Positions 10,537-20,877 of a stretch of DNA of 32,687 nt are shown one piece after another. The stretch is from Comamonadaceae bacterium (GTDB lineage: Bacteria > Pseudomonadota > Gammaproteobacteria > Burkholderiales > Burkholderiaceae_C), in assembly GCA_947452635.1 (NCBI GenBank), contig CANGEE010000009.1, forward strand, positions 1-32,687, given 5' to 3'. The notes under the pieces are model-generated. The model did not search any database. It was not told the DNA's origin and worked only from the letters and a program-made list of their open reading frames with translations. A program made the translations under genes and the position numbers. Within the stretch, counting starts at the first letter, position 1; every line of letters begins with the position of its first letter.

Positions 10537-10989
10537 TCACAGGTACAGGCGCGAATATACAGCGCAACGCAAGCCATGCCACTGGCGCGGTGCAAAGCCT
10601 TGGTAAAGCCAAACCCTTTTTGAGAACGGGGAGGAGTCCGCTGCGGCATCACCGTTCAACTGCAGCAGCATCACCTGCTGCAAATCAAGATGGACCGACA
10701 CAGCGAACAAGGCCGTGGCTTGATGCCCCTGCGCGTCCTGCCACCATTGCCAGCCTTGACCATCCCAGACCAACCACGCAAAGCCTGAGGCCTGCTTTCG
10801 GGTTCGCATCCACAAAGCGGCCCCAAGGCACAACAGCGCCAGTGCCAGGACGGCCAATGCCGGCCGGATGAGATGTAAGAAGGCAAGCGTGCACGTCCCT
10901 AAAGCAGCAGCGCCCGCCAAAAAGGCACCGCTCCAAAGCGCCCATGAAAAACGCCCCACTGGATATTGAACCCAAGGGGCGTTGTGCAT
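10537..10989 (-). CDS. Small inner-membrane protein, resembles YgfX/CptA family
   Basis: 150 aa, two N-terminal hydrophobic helices then DGQGWQWW...LDLQQVMLLQL...VWLYQGFAPRQWHGLRCAVYSR, matching the general YgfX layout (DGxxxW ... MMLRL ... LWLxxDSMxxxxWRDLRR) from memory. Confidence 0.55.
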   Translation of the reverse strand: MHNAPWVQYPVGRFSWALWSGAFLAGAAALGTCTLAFLHLIRPALAVLALALLCLGAALWMRTRKQASGFAWLVWDGQGWQWWQDAQGHQATALFAVSVHLDLQQVMLLQLNGDAAADSSPFSKRVWLYQGFAPRQWHGLRCAVYSRLYL

Positions 10990-11004
10990 GCATCGACTCG
11001 GCCG

Positions 11005-12249
11005 TTAAATGCGTTTAAAGACCAGACTGCCGTTGGTCCCACCAAAACCAAAATTGTTTTTCAGGGCCACATTGATTTTGACGTCGCGCGCGGTGTTGGC
11101 ACAGTAGTCCAAATCGCACTCGGGGTCTTGGTTGTCCAGGTTGATGGTCGGCGGCACCTTCTGGTGGTACAGCGACAACACGGTGAAAACACTCTCGACA
11201 CCCCCCGCACCACCGAGCAAATGCCCGGTCATGGATTTGGTCGAACTGACCAGCATGCGGTGCGCGTGGTCACCCAGCGCGGCTTTGATGGCGCTGGTTT
11301 CGTTCACATCGCCCAACGGGGTTGATGTGCCATGAGCGTTGAGGTATTGAATCTCATCAGGGTTGACGCCAGCGTTGCGCATGGCAGAAACCATGGCGCG
11401 GCGCGGGCCGTCCATGTTGGGCGCCGTCATGTGGCCGGCATCTGCGCTCATGCCATAGCCGCTGAGCTCGGCGTAAATTTTGGCACCACGGGCTTTGGCG
11501 TGTTCATACTCCTCGAGCACCATCACGCCAGCGCCTTCGCCCAAGACAAACCCATCACGGTCTTTGTCCCAAGGGCGAGAAGCAGCTGCAGGGTCGTCAT
11601 TGCGTGTCGACATGGCGCGCATGGCGGCAAAGCCACCCACACCCAAAGGCGACACACAGGCCTCCGAGCCTCCGGCCACGATCACATCCGCATCGCCGTA
11701 TTCGATCATGCGACCGGCTTCGCCAATGCTGTGCAAGCCGGTGGTGCACGCAGAGACCACGGCCAGATTCGGGCCCTTGAATCCGAATTTCATCGACACA
11801 TGACCAGAAATCATATTGATGATGGACGCGGGCACAAAAAAGGGGGAAATGCGGCGCGGGCCACGGTTGGTGTATTCCGTGTGCATGCCTTCGATCATCG
11901 GCAAACCACCGATGCCCGAGCCGATCACGCAGCCAATGCGCGTGGCCAGTTCATCGTCCAGTGCCTCGCCCGTGGGCAAGCCTGAATCTTCAACGGCCTG
12001 CATGGCCGCAGCCACGCCGTAATGAATGAAGTGGTCCATGGTGCGCGCATCTTTGGCATTGATGTACGCATCCAGGTTCAAACCCTTGACCTCACCGGCG
12101 ATTTTGCAGGCAAAGGCAGAGGCATCAAATTTGGTGATCAGGCCAATGCCTGACTGACCGGCCAACAGGTTGGACCACGACTCAGCCACCGTGTTGCCCA
12201 CGGGGCTGATGCATCCCAAACCCGTGACAACAACGCGGCGACGGGTCAT
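11005..12249 (-). CDS. fabF: Beta-ketoacyl-ACP synthase II
   Basis: [16 protein letters not shown] start, [15 protein letters not shown] active Cys, [38 protein letters not shown]. Confidence 0.97.
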   Translation of the reverse strand: MTRRRVVVTGLGCISPVGNTVAESWSNLLAGQSGIGLITKFDASAFACKIAGEVKGLNLDAYINAKDARTMDHFIHYGVAAAMQAVEDSGLPTGEALDDELATRIGCVIGSGIGGLPMIEGMHTEYTNRGPRRISPFFVPASIINMISGHVSMKFGFKGPNLAVVSACTTGLHSIGEAGRMIEYGDADVIVAGGSEACVSPLGVGGFAAMRAMSTRNDDPAAASRPWDKDRDGFVLGEGAGVMVLEEYEHAKARGAKIYAELSGYGMSADAGHMTAPNMDGPRRAMVSAMRNAGVNPDEIQYLNAHGTSTPLGDVNETSAIKAALGDHAHRMLVSSTKSMTGHLLGGAGGVESVFTVLSLYHQKVPPTINLDNQDPECDLDYCANTARDVKINVALKNNFGFGGTNGSLVFKRI

Positions 12250-12255
12250 CTCAGA

Positions 12256-12567
<312 letters not shown>

Positions 12568-12585
12568 TTACTTTAAATAGTCGAC

Positions 12586-13335
12586 TCAGGCCATGAACAT
12601 GCCGCCGTTGACATGCAATTCTTGCCCTGTCACGTAGGCGGCCATCGGGCTGGCCAAATAGCTGACGGCATGGGCGATGTCTGACGGTTGGCCCAAATGC
12701 CCTAAGGGAATCTGTGTCAGCAGGGCTTGGTGCTGCGCTGGTGGCAATGCGGCCGTCATGTCGGTTTCGATGAAACCGGGGGCGACACAGTTGACCGTGA
12801 TGTTGCGGCTGCCCAGTTCACGCGCCAAAGCGCGGGTCATTCCGGCCACGCCGGCCTTGGCAGCGGCGTAATTGGCTTGCCCAGGATTACCCGAGGCGCC
12901 CACCACGCTGGTGATGCTGATGATGCGGCCATAGCGCTGCTTCATCATCGGGCGCATCACCGTGCGGCTCATGCGAAACACCGCTTTGAGGTTGGTGTCC
13001 ATGACGGCATCCCAGTCGTCGTCTTTCATGCGCATGGCCAAGGTGTCGCGGGTGATGCCCGCGTTGTTCACCAAAACATGCACAGCGCCATGTTCTTTGA
13101 CGATGCTGTCCACCAGCGCTTCGGCCGCAGCGCCATCGTTGACGTTCAAATTGGCACCCCGGCAACCCGGGTGCGCAGACAGGGCGGCGCTGATGCGCTG
13201 AGCGCCCTCGTCCGTGGTCGCCGTGCCAATGACTTTCAAGCCCTGCTGGGCCAGTTGCAACGCAATGGCCGCGCCAATGCCGCGTGAAGCGCCTGTGACC
13301 AAGGCCACTTGGCCGGCCAATTGAATGTCGCTCAT
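12586..13335 (-). CDS. fabG: 3-oxoacyl-ACP reductase
   Basis: SDR: TGASRGIG, NNAGITRD, YAAAKAG, VNCVAPGFIETDM. Confidence 0.96.
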   Translation of the reverse strand: MSDIQLAGQVALVTGASRGIGAAIALQLAQQGLKVIGTATTDEGAQRISAALSAHPGCRGANLNVNDGAAAEALVDSIVKEHGAVHVLVNNAGITRDTLAMRMKDDDWDAVMDTNLKAVFRMSRTVMRPMMKQRYGRIISITSVVGASGNPGQANYAAAKAGVAGMTRALARELGSRNITVNCVAPGFIETDMTAALPPAQHQALLTQIPLGHLGQPSDIAHAVSYLASPMAAYVTGQELHVNGGMFMA

Positions 13336-14282
13336 GCCAGGAGTCCTTTCACTTCATTCATGGAGACGGGATCGAACAGGGCCACCCCCGTCATCTCGCT
13401 GTCGATTCTTTTGATCATGCCCGCCAGCACCTTGCCGGGACCGCATTCAACCACGGTCGTGATGCCCCGGGCCTTGATGGCCTGCACACATTCCACCCAA
13501 CGCACCGGGCCAAAGGCTTGACGGAACAAGGCGTCGCGGATGCGCTGGGCATCGGTTTCGACGCTGACGTCAATGTTGTTGAGCACCGGGATGTGCGGGG
13601 CCGCAAAAACCGTGTCGGCCAATTTCAAGGCCAGTTTGTCAGCAGCAGGTTTCATCAAACTCGAGTGGAACGGAGCCGAAACAGGCAGCAACAAGGCACG
13701 CTTGGCGCCGTTGGCCTTAAGGACTTCACACGCTTTGTCAACAGCCGCTTTGCTGCCGGCAATCACCGTTTGCATGGCGTCATTGAAGTTCACCGCTTCA
13801 ACCACTTCGGGGCTGCCCGCGGGGAACGCCGCTTGCGCCTCCAGGCAACCCGCAATGACCTGCGCTGCGGGCATGCCCAAAATGGCGGCCATCGCCCCCA
13901 CGCCCACCGGCACGGCTTCTTGCATCGCCGCCGCCCGAAAGCGCACCAGGGGCGCAGCTTGGCTCAAAGTCAAAACCCCGGCCGCCACCAAAGCCGAGTA
14001 TTCGCCCAAAGAGTGACCCGCGACGATCGCCGGTGCTGCGCCGCCTTCGGCCAGCCAAGCGCGGTAAGCGGCCACAGCCGCCACCAGCATCACGGGTTGG
14101 GTGTTGGTGGTCAGGGCCAAGGCCTCTTGAGGTCCTGCATGAATCAGTTGTGCCACGTCTTCGCCCAGCGCATCCGAGGCTTCGATCAGGGCTTCGCGGA
14201 CCGCGGGATGATCACCCCAGGCATCGAGCATGCCCACCGATTGAGAGCCTTGTCCGGGAAAAACAAACGCAAATGTCTTCAT
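13332..14282 (-). CDS. fabD: Malonyl-CoA:ACP transacylase
   Basis: MKTFAFVFPGQGSQSVGML, GHSLGEYSALVAAG. Start at 14282 instead of ORF-track 14597; ATGA overlap with fabG. Confidence 0.96.
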   Translation of the reverse strand: MKTFAFVFPGQGSQSVGMLDAWGDHPAVREALIEASDALGEDVAQLIHAGPQEALALTTNTQPVMLVAAVAAYRAWLAEGGAAPAIVAGHSLGEYSALVAAGVLTLSQAAPLVRFRAAAMQEAVPVGVGAMAAILGMPAAQVIAGCLEAQAAFPAGSPEVVEAVNFNDAMQTVIAGSKAAVDKACEVLKANGAKRALLLPVSAPFHSSLMKPAADKLALKLADTVFAAPHIPVLNNIDVSVETDAQRIRDALFRQAFGPVRWVECVQAIKARGITTVVECGPGKVLAGMIKRIDSEMTGVALFDPVSMNEVKGLLA

Positions 14283-14359
14283 GGTGTTGTTCTTAAAAGT
14301 GAAACTGTGCAGGGCCAGACCGATGTCACACACCCCACGCCAGATGCAACGCAGCCTGC

Positions 14360-15337
14360 TCAGAGTTTGAGCAGCACCGAGCCCCAGGTGAAACCGCCCC
14401 CCACGCCTTCGAGCATGAGGGTCTGACCTTTGTGAATGGTGCCATTGCGCACCGCGTGGTCGAGCGCCAAAGGAATCGATGCGGCTGAGGTGTTGCCATG
14501 CTGGTCCACGGTCACGATCACTTTGTCCATCGACATCTTCAATTTGCGTGCGGTGCTTTGCATGATGCGGATATTGGCTTGGTGCGGAATCAGCCAATCA
14601 ATGTCCGCATCGGTCAATTTTGCCTTGGCCAAGCTGGCGCGAGCGGTGTCTTCCAGCACACCTACGGCCAGTTTAAAGACCGCTTGGCCGTCCATTTTCA
14701 AGACCGGATCACCCAGCACAGCGCCGCCCGAGACATGGCCCGGCACACACAAAATGCCCGCATGTTTGCCATCGGCATGGATATCGGTGGCCAAAATACC
14801 AGGCACATCGGAAGCTTCTAGCACCACCGCGCCAGCGCCGTCACCAAACAACACGCAGGTGGTGCGGTCTTTGAAATCCAGAATGCGACTGAACACCTCG
14901 GCACCGATCACCAAGGCTTTGTTGGCGGTGCCGTTTTCAATCAAGGAATGCGCCACCGTCAGGGCGTAAATAAATCCGGTGCACACCGCTTGCACATCAA
15001 ACACCGGGCAACCGACAATGCCCAGCTTGTGTTGGATCAGCGCCGCTGTGGACGGGAAAACCATATCGGGCGTGGACGTGGCCACGATGATCAGGTCAAT
15101 TTCTTCAGGCTTCACCCCCGCCGCTTGCATGGCTTTTTGCGCGGCTTGCGCGCCCATGTCGCTGCTGTACACACCGACATCGGCAAAGTGGCGGGCACGG
15201 ATACCCGTGCGCTCGACGATCCACTCGTCAGAGGATTCAACGCCTTGGGTCGCCAACTCGGCCACCAAATCGGCATTGGTCAGGCGGCGCGGCGGCAGAA
15301 AACTGCCGGTGCCAGTGATACGTGAAAAGCGACTCAT
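14360..15337 (-). CDS. fabH: Beta-ketoacyl-ACP synthase III
   Basis: [47 protein letters not shown]. Confidence 0.97.
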   Translation of the reverse strand: MSRFSRITGTGSFLPPRRLTNADLVAELATQGVESSDEWIVERTGIRARHFADVGVYSSDMGAQAAQKAMQAAGVKPEEIDLIIVATSTPDMVFPSTAALIQHKLGIVGCPVFDVQAVCTGFIYALTVAHSLIENGTANKALVIGAEVFSRILDFKDRTTCVLFGDGAGAVVLEASDVPGILATDIHADGKHAGILCVPGHVSGGAVLGDPVLKMDGQAVFKLAVGVLEDTARASLAKAKLTDADIDWLIPHQANIRIMQSTARKLKMSMDKVIVTVDQHGNTSAASIPLALDHAVRNGTIHKGQTLMLEGVGGGFTWGSVLLKL

Positions 15338-15345
15338 TCAGCAAC

Positions 15346-16425
15346 TCATTCGGGTAGGACCGCAGCACCCAGCTTGTCGACCTGCAAGCCCGCCAACAAG
15401 GGGGCTGCATGGGCAATCCGGGCCTGCACGCGATCTAGCAATTGATGACTGGCTGCATCATACGCCCGGTTCAGTGCCGTTTCGAATGCCAATTCGTCCG
15501 CAGAACCGTGACTTTTAAAGACCAGACCCCGCAGTCCCAGCAAAGCCGCACCGTTGTAACGACGGTGGTCAACACGCGATTTAAATGCAGATAGAACTGG
15601 ATAAGCCAAAAAAGCAGCTATTTTCGTGAAAATGCTGCGAGAAAATTCCGTGGTCAGAAAGCCGCCGATCATAGTGGCCAAGCCTTCGCTGGCCTTGAGC
15701 GCGACATTGCCGACAAACCCATCGCAGACCACAATGTCCACGGTACCCTTGAAAATATCGTTACCTTCCACATTGCCGTAGAAGTTCAAGTCGCCAGACA
15801 AACCAGCAGATCGCAACAATTCACCCGCTTTTTTGATGTTTTCGTTGCCTTTAATCACTTCTTCGCCGACGTTCAGCAAACCCACGCTCGGGTTTTCGTT
15901 GCCCTGCAAGACCGACACCAGGGCCGAGCCCATGACCGCAAACTGCAGCAAATGTTCAGGTGAGCAATCTACATTGGCCCCCAAATCGAGCATGGTGGTA
16001 CCGCCGCCTTTGAAGTTGGGCATTTGTCCGGCAATCGCGGGGCGGTCAATCCCCTCCATGGTTTTGAGCACATAACGGGCAATGGCCATCAAAGCCCCGG
16101 TATTGCCGGCCGATACCGCCGCTTGGGCGGTACCCAGCTTGACTTGCTCGATCGCCACCCGCATAGAAGAGTCTTTTTTCCGACGCAGCGCAATCTCGAT
16201 CGGATCGTCCATGCCAATCACTTCACTGGCGGCAATCACCTGACCCCGAGGGTCTTGCCAAACAGACAAGGCCTCAGGCAAGCCCACCAACAACAGGCGT
16301 GCCTGGGGATGCTTTTTCAAAAAACGCCGACAAGCCACCAAAGTGACGCGGGGGCCGCGGTCGCCACCCATGCAATCGACAGCCAAGGTGATCACATCAG
16401 GGTTGGACATAGGAGATTGGAGCAT
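15346..16425 (-). CDS. plsX: Phosphate acyltransferase PlsX
   Basis: [42 protein letters not shown]. An alternative start exists at 16410. Confidence 0.95.
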   Translation of the reverse strand: MLQSPMSNPDVITLAVDCMGGDRGPRVTLVACRRFLKKHPQARLLLVGLPEALSVWQDPRGQVIAASEVIGMDDPIEIALRRKKDSSMRVAIEQVKLGTAQAAVSAGNTGALMAIARYVLKTMEGIDRPAIAGQMPNFKGGGTTMLDLGANVDCSPEHLLQFAVMGSALVSVLQGNENPSVGLLNVGEEVIKGNENIKKAGELLRSAGLSGDLNFYGNVEGNDIFKGTVDIVVCDGFVGNVALKASEGLATMIGGFLTTEFSRSIFTKIAAFLAYPVLSAFKSRVDHRRYNGAALLGLRGLVFKSHGSADELAFETALNRAYDAASHQLLDRVQARIAHAAPLLAGLQVDKLGAAVLPE

Positions 16426-16434
16426 CCAAAATAA

Positions 16435-16468
16435 AGGCCCGAGCTACAGGGAAAGTAGCGTCGGGCCT
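16435..16468 (-). terminator. Strong hairpin in the rpmF-plsX intergenic region (terminator/attenuator-like)
   Basis: AGGCCCGAGCTAC (16435-16447) / GTAGC-g-TCGGGCCT (16455-16468): 13 bp with one bulged G; minus strand continues TTTATTTTGG. Confidence 0.55.
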
Positions 16469-16484
16469 CAGAAGCCTGTGATGA

Positions 16485-16667
16485 TCAGGCTTCAGATTTG
16501 TTTTTCAACACTTGGCGCCCACGGTAAAAACCGTTGGGGCTGATGTGGTGACGCAAATGGGTTTCACCTGTGGTGGGCTCCACAGCGATACCAGGCACGT
16601 TCAGTGCGTTGTGCGAACGGTGCATGCCGCGCTTGGAAGGGGACTTTTTGTTTTGCTGAACAGCCAT
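16485..16667 (-). CDS. rpmF: 50S ribosomal protein L32
   Basis: 60 aa, [22 protein letters not shown]...[21 protein letters not shown]. Confidence 0.97.
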   Translation of the reverse strand: MAVQQNKKSPSKRGMHRSHNALNVPGIAVEPTTGETHLRHHISPNGFYRGRQVLKNKSEA

Positions 16668-16763
16668 GATGGCTCCTTGAATGCGTTGGATGCCGCGCGT
16701 TCGAAGAAGGACGCAGCTTCAGGGTTAGTAGGAAACGCTCAGGCAAACCGAGCGAAGCCATCG

Positions 16764-16769
16764 ATTATA
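16764..16769 (-). promoter_or_regulatory. Candidate -10 box for rpmF
   Basis: Minus strand GGGCTATAATCGATGG, perfect TATAAT about 100 bp upstream of rpmF; -35 is weak. Confidence 0.35.
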
Positions 16770-16784
16770 GCCCAACTCCACACT

Positions 16785-17345
16785 TTATTGTGATTTAACC
16801 ACCTTCAAACCCGCCAGGGCGGCAAAAGGGTGGGCCGGCTGGGCGGCCTCGTCGGCAAACAGGGGATCGGCCACGGCCATGGGCAGCGGCGTCGGGCAGA
16901 CGTCATGAAAAGGCACCAAAGGCGTGGCCAAAATCACCTCGTCTTCCACCAACTCCAGCAAATTGAACGTCCGGCTGAGCACCAACAAATCCTCTTGCGC
17001 CTCATCGTCCAGCGCCATGGCCGTGGCTTCATCGGCCACAAAGCGAAAACTGCGGTCCACATCGACCGGGGTGAGGACCGGGTTCAAACAGCGTTGGCAG
17101 GTCAAAGGCATTTGCGCGTGCACCTGCAAATGCAACCACACCTGGTCTGGCGCTCCGGTGTGGACCTGCAGTTCGCCTTGGGCATGCCACTTGAGCGCAG
17201 GAGGGCTTAATTCTGGCTGAGAAGCCTCAGACAGTCGCTCCCATTCTTGCAACGGTGCCTGCCCCGACAGTTGCGCGGCATCACGGGCAAAGGCCTTCAC
17301 ATCGAGCTGTTCTGGCGGCCACTGGGTATCGTTTGGAGAGTCCAT
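16785..17345 (-). CDS. DUF177 / YceD-family protein
   Basis: Located directly upstream of rpmF as usual; CQRCLNPVLTPVDVDRSFRFV and LVEDEVILATPLVPFHDVC motifs. Start uncertain (17345 MDSPND or 17372 MPQFSY). Confidence 0.88.
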   Translation of the reverse strand: MDSPNDTQWPPEQLDVKAFARDAAQLSGQAPLQEWERLSEASQPELSPPALKWHAQGELQVHTGAPDQVWLHLQVHAQMPLTCQRCLNPVLTPVDVDRSFRFVADEATAMALDDEAQEDLLVLSRTFNLLELVEDEVILATPLVPFHDVCPTPLPMAVADPLFADEAAQPAHPFAALAGLKVVKSQ

Positions 17346-17370
17346 GGCCGCAGTGTAAGAGAATTGCGGC

Positions 17371-17985
17371 ATGTCACACGCCTGCCTTTCCCAATCTTTG
17401 AACGCTGGACGCCCCTTGGTCTTGGGTTCTACCTCGCGGTATCGGCGCGAATTGCTGTCGCGATTGCGCATTCCCTTTAGCGTGGCCGCGCCCGATGTCG
17501 ACGAAACGCCGCAACCCGGCGAGTCACCCCGGACTTTGGCCTTGCGCTTGGCGCTGGCCAAGGCCCGGGCTGTAGCGGCTTTGCACCCTGATGCGGTGGT
17601 GATTGGCTCCGACCAGGTGGCCGATCTGGACGGCCTGCCCTTGGGTAAACCAGGTGAACACGCCAAAGCCGTGGCGCAGTTGCAGCGCATGCGCGGGCAA
17701 GTGGTGATCTTTCAAACCGCTGTGTCGGTGGTGTGCATGGCCAGCGGCTTTGAAGACACCCAGTTGGCAGCAGTGAAGGTGAAATTTCGCGATCTGAGCG
17801 ATGCCGAAATTGAAGCCTATTTGCGCGCCGAAGAGCCCTACGACTGCGCGGGCAGCGCCAAAAGCGAAGGCTTGGGCATCGCCTTGCTCGAATCCATCGA
17901 CAACGACGACCCCACTGCCCTGGTCGGCCTGCCCTTGATCCGCACCTGCCACATGATCCGCGCCGCTGGCGTGCATATTCTATGA
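17371..17985 (+). CDS. maf: Maf-family nucleotide pyrophosphatase (YceF-like)
   Basis: LVLGSTSRYRRELLSRL, DVDET, VIGSDQV, SAKSEGLGIALL motifs. Confidence 0.93.
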   Translation: MSHACLSQSLNAGRPLVLGSTSRYRRELLSRLRIPFSVAAPDVDETPQPGESPRTLALRLALAKARAVAALHPDAVVIGSDQVADLDGLPLGKPGEHAKAVAQLQRMRGQVVIFQTAVSVVCMASGFEDTQLAAVKVKFRDLSDAEIEAYLRAEEPYDCAGSAKSEGLGIALLESIDNDDPTALVGLPLIRTCHMIRAAGVHIL

Positions 17986-18752
17986 ACACGCCCACCACCT
18001 TAGGTCGTCTCTATTTGGTCCCTGCGCCGCTGGATTTTGGCTGCGACAGCACCACAGCGTTGGAAGACGTCATGCCCCTGGGCACCTTGAAAATAGCCGC
18101 TCAGTTGAGCCATTGGATTTGTGAAAACGCCAAATCCACACGCGCTTACCTGAAACGGGTCGACGCCTTGGTGCCCTTGCAAACGCCGATTCAAACCCAG
18201 CAAATCACCGAGTTGCCCCGGCAAGTGCACAAAAAAGGCGATCACACCGGTGATTTTGACGCCAAGCCTTTGCTGGCCTGCGCGCTGCAAGGTCTGGATG
18301 TGGGGCTGGTGAGCGAAGCCGGCATGCCCGCCGTGGCCGATCCGGGCAGCTCGGTGGTGCGGGCGGCGCACAGCCTGGGGCTGACCGTGGTGCCTTTGAC
18401 CGGTCCAGTCTCTCTGCTGCTGGCTTTGGCCGCCAGTGGCCTGAACGGGCAAAACTTTGCTTTTGTCGGCTATTTGCCGCAAGACGGCGAGCAGCGCAGC
18501 AAACGCATTCGGGAGTTGGAAAGCTTGGCCAGCAGAACCGGGCAAACTCAAATTTTCATTGAAACGCCCTACCGCAACGCCGCACTGCTACAGGCTTTGC
18601 TGCAAACACTGCAGCCCAACACCCGGCTGGCGGTCAGCAGCGGCTTGACCTTGGCCACCGCACAGACGCGCAGCGCAGCGGTGAGTCAATGGAAAAAGCA
18701 GGCGGGGGGGCCCAACAACAGCACGCCGGCGGTGTATGCCATCGGCCCTTGA
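17982..18752 (+). CDS. SAM-dependent methyltransferase, RsmI/tetrapyrrole-methylase-like
   Basis: LYLVPAPLDF, VSEAGMPAVADPGSSVVRAAH, PLTGPVSLLLALAASGL; 4-nt ATGA overlap with maf stop. Confidence 0.87.
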   Translation: MNTPTTLGRLYLVPAPLDFGCDSTTALEDVMPLGTLKIAAQLSHWICENAKSTRAYLKRVDALVPLQTPIQTQQITELPRQVHKKGDHTGDFDAKPLLACALQGLDVGLVSEAGMPAVADPGSSVVRAAHSLGLTVVPLTGPVSLLLALAASGLNGQNFAFVGYLPQDGEQRSKRIRELESLASRTGQTQIFIETPYRNAALLQALLQTLQPNTRLAVSSGLTLATAQTRSAAVSQWKKQAGGPNNSTPAVYAIGP

Positions 18753-18808
18753 GTCGGCCCCCATTTCAGTCGCGGTAGACCCCCAATCCGACCCAGCGGT
18801 CGGCCGCC

Positions 18809-19843
18809 TTAACGCAAAGTGACCGACGCACGCATGGCTTGCCACACGCCCGCGCCCATGGCCGCGCCAAAGCGTTTGGCCAGCCGCTCGGCCACGTTTT
18901 CGCGGCGGGTGTAGTCGGTGATGTCTTCGGCTTTCACCACATCGCGCGCCACCATATCGAGGCTGCCCATGCCATCGGCCAAGCCCAACTCCACCGCTTG
19001 CTGACCGCTCCAGAACAAGCCGCTGAACATTTCAGGGGTTTCCTTCAAGCGATCGCCACGGCCTTTTTTCACCGCCTCGATGAACTGCGCGTGAATCTGG
19101 TTGAGCATCGATTGCGCGTGCTTGCGCTGCGCTTCGGTTTGCGGGCTGAAAGGGTCCAGGAATCCCTTGTTCTCGCCCGCCGTCATCAAGCGGCGTTCGA
19201 CCCCGAGTTTGTCCATCAGACCGGTAAAGCCGAAACCGTCCATCAACACGCCAATGCTGCCGACAATGCTGGCCTTGTCGACGTAAATTTTGTCCGTGGC
19301 GGCTGCAATGTAATAAGCCGCAGAAGCGCAAGACTCTTCCACGACCGCATAAATCGGCTTTTTGTAGACGGTTTTCAACCGGTGGATTTCGTCGTTGATG
19401 ATGCCGGCCTGCACCGGGCTGCCGCCGGGCGAGTTGATCACCAGCACCAAGGCTTGCGAGCCCGTGTCTTCCAATGCGCTGCGCATGGCCAGAACGATGT
19501 TTTCGGCACTGGCATCGGCCCCGGAAGCGATTTCGCCTTTGATCTCCACGGTGGCGGTATGCGCCGAGGTGGGGTTGTTGGTGGGGGCATTGTCATTGCG
19601 CAGCACCCAAAAAGCGGCCACCGCAAACAGCAACCAAGACAGTCGCAAACCGATGTTCCAGCGGCGCGCCACCTTGGCTTCTTGCAAATTCGAAAACACC
19701 AATTTTTCCAGCACCTGCCGGTCACTCGCCTGTTGCAAGGAGGTTGCTGCCGCCGCGTTCTCCAAGGGCTTGGCGGGCTGCTCCGCAGGGGTCACCAAGG
19801 GGTCCACAGGTTCAGAAGTAGGCTCGTGCATGTCAAAATTCAA
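18809..19843 (-). CDS. sppA: S49-family signal peptide peptidase (SppA-like)
   Basis: INSPGGSPVQAG, ESCASAAYYIAAATDKIYVDKASIVGSIGVLMDGFGF; N-terminal TM segment. Alternative start at 19831. Confidence 0.9.
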   Translation of the reverse strand: MNFDMHEPTSEPVDPLVTPAEQPAKPLENAAAATSLQQASDRQVLEKLVFSNLQEAKVARRWNIGLRLSWLLFAVAAFWVLRNDNAPTNNPTSAHTATVEIKGEIASGADASAENIVLAMRSALEDTGSQALVLVINSPGGSPVQAGIINDEIHRLKTVYKKPIYAVVEESCASAAYYIAAATDKIYVDKASIVGSIGVLMDGFGFTGLMDKLGVERRLMTAGENKGFLDPFSPQTEAQRKHAQSMLNQIHAQFIEAVKKGRGDRLKETPEMFSGLFWSGQQAVELGLADGMGSLDMVARDVVKAEDITDYTRRENVAERLAKRFGAAMGAGVWQAMRASVTLR

Positions 19844-20204
19844 AAGGTTTCAAGTTGTAATCAGTATGCCAGTGAACCACGCCACCTTGCTCTGACAAGG
19901 TGATTTTGACCAAGCCACCGCGGCAAGGTCCGCCAGCACAGGCCCCTGTCTGAGGGCTGTAGGTGGCACCGTGGGTGGCGCAGATCAGCCATTGTCCGGT
20001 GCTGTCAAAAAAACGGTCCGGCTGAAAGTCCAACTCCATGGCCACATGGGTGCAGCGGTTCAAATAGGCCTGCACCTGACCTTGGTGGCGCACCGCAAAA
20101 GCGCGGCAGGTTTGCCCGGCGTAGACCACATCAAAAGGCACCGCCAGTCCGCCTTCTTGCAAATCAGCGGCATTGCACAAGGGAATTGATTCGCGCATGG
20201 CCAT
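19833..20204 (-). CDS. Rieske [2Fe-2S] domain protein
   Basis: NRCTHV and CATHGATY Rieske cluster boxes. Confidence 0.9.
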   Translation of the reverse strand: MAMRESIPLCNAADLQEGGLAVPFDVVYAGQTCRAFAVRHQGQVQAYLNRCTHVAMELDFQPDRFFDSTGQWLICATHGATYSPQTGACAGGPCRGGLVKITLSEQGGVVHWHTDYNLKPFEF

Positions 20205-20208
20205 CTCC

Positions 20209-20877
20209 TCAAGCGTGTGCTTGCAACCACGCGTTCAACTCAGCCACTGAGTGCACCACCGCCAAGGGTTTGAGCACATCAAAGGCCGCAGGCTCGTGTG
20301 CGCCGTAGCTCACCCCAATACTGGGGCAACCCGCATTCAAGGCCATTTGCAAATCATGGGTGGTGTCGCCAATCATCAAGGTGCGTTCGGGCTCGGCACC
20401 GAATTCACGCATCAACTCCTGCAGCATCAAAGGGCTGGGTTTGCCGGCAGTTTCGTCGGCGGTGCGCGAACCATCGAACATGCCTTGCAAAGCCACGTCT
20501 TGCAGCGCATCGTCTAAGCCTCGGCGGCTTTTGCCTGTGGCCACCGTGAGCCAATGCTGGCGCGCCTTGAGTGCCGCCAGCATTGGCAAGACCCCCTCGA
20601 ACAGGCTGATGTCGTCTTGGTGTTTCAAATAATGGTGGCGGTAGCGCTGCCCCAGCGCAGGGTATTGGTCAGGCGAGACATCGGGTGCAGCATGGGCCAG
20701 CGCCTGGGCCAGCGCCATGCCGATCACATAAGAGGCCGCCTCGCGGCTGGGCTCTTGCCCGCCCACGTCCACCACCGCCCGCTGAATGCAACGGGTGATG
20801 ATGGCAGTGGAATCGAACAAAGTGCCGTCCCAATCGAAGGCGATCAGGTCAAATTGGCGGGGTCTGGATGCGGGCAT
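20209..20877 (-). CDS. HAD-family hydrolase (phosphoglycolate phosphatase-like)
   Basis: FDLIAFDWDGTLFDST, ATGKSRRGLD, MIGDTTHDLQMALNAG. ORF track starts at 20901; MPASR at 20877 is a plausible alternative. Either way the start overlaps the rluC 3' end. Confidence 0.88.
   Translation of the reverse strand: MPASRPRQFDLIAFDWDGTLFDSTAIITRCIQRAVVDVGGQEPSREAASYVIGMALAQALAHAAPDVSPDQYPALGQRYRHHYLKHQDDISLFEGVLPMLAALKARQHWLTVATGKSRRGLDDALQDVALQGMFDGSRTADETAGKPSPLMLQELMREFGAEPERTLMIGDTTHDLQMALNAGCPSIGVSYGAHEPAAFDVLKPLAVVHSVAELNAWLQAHA

Noticed and set aside
13518-14426. 302-aa plus-strand ORF opposite fabD
   Set aside because: Antisense shadow of fabD; no domain signature.
18839-19903. 354-aa plus-strand ORF opposite sppA
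   Set aside because: Antisense shadow of a motif-supported S49 peptidase.
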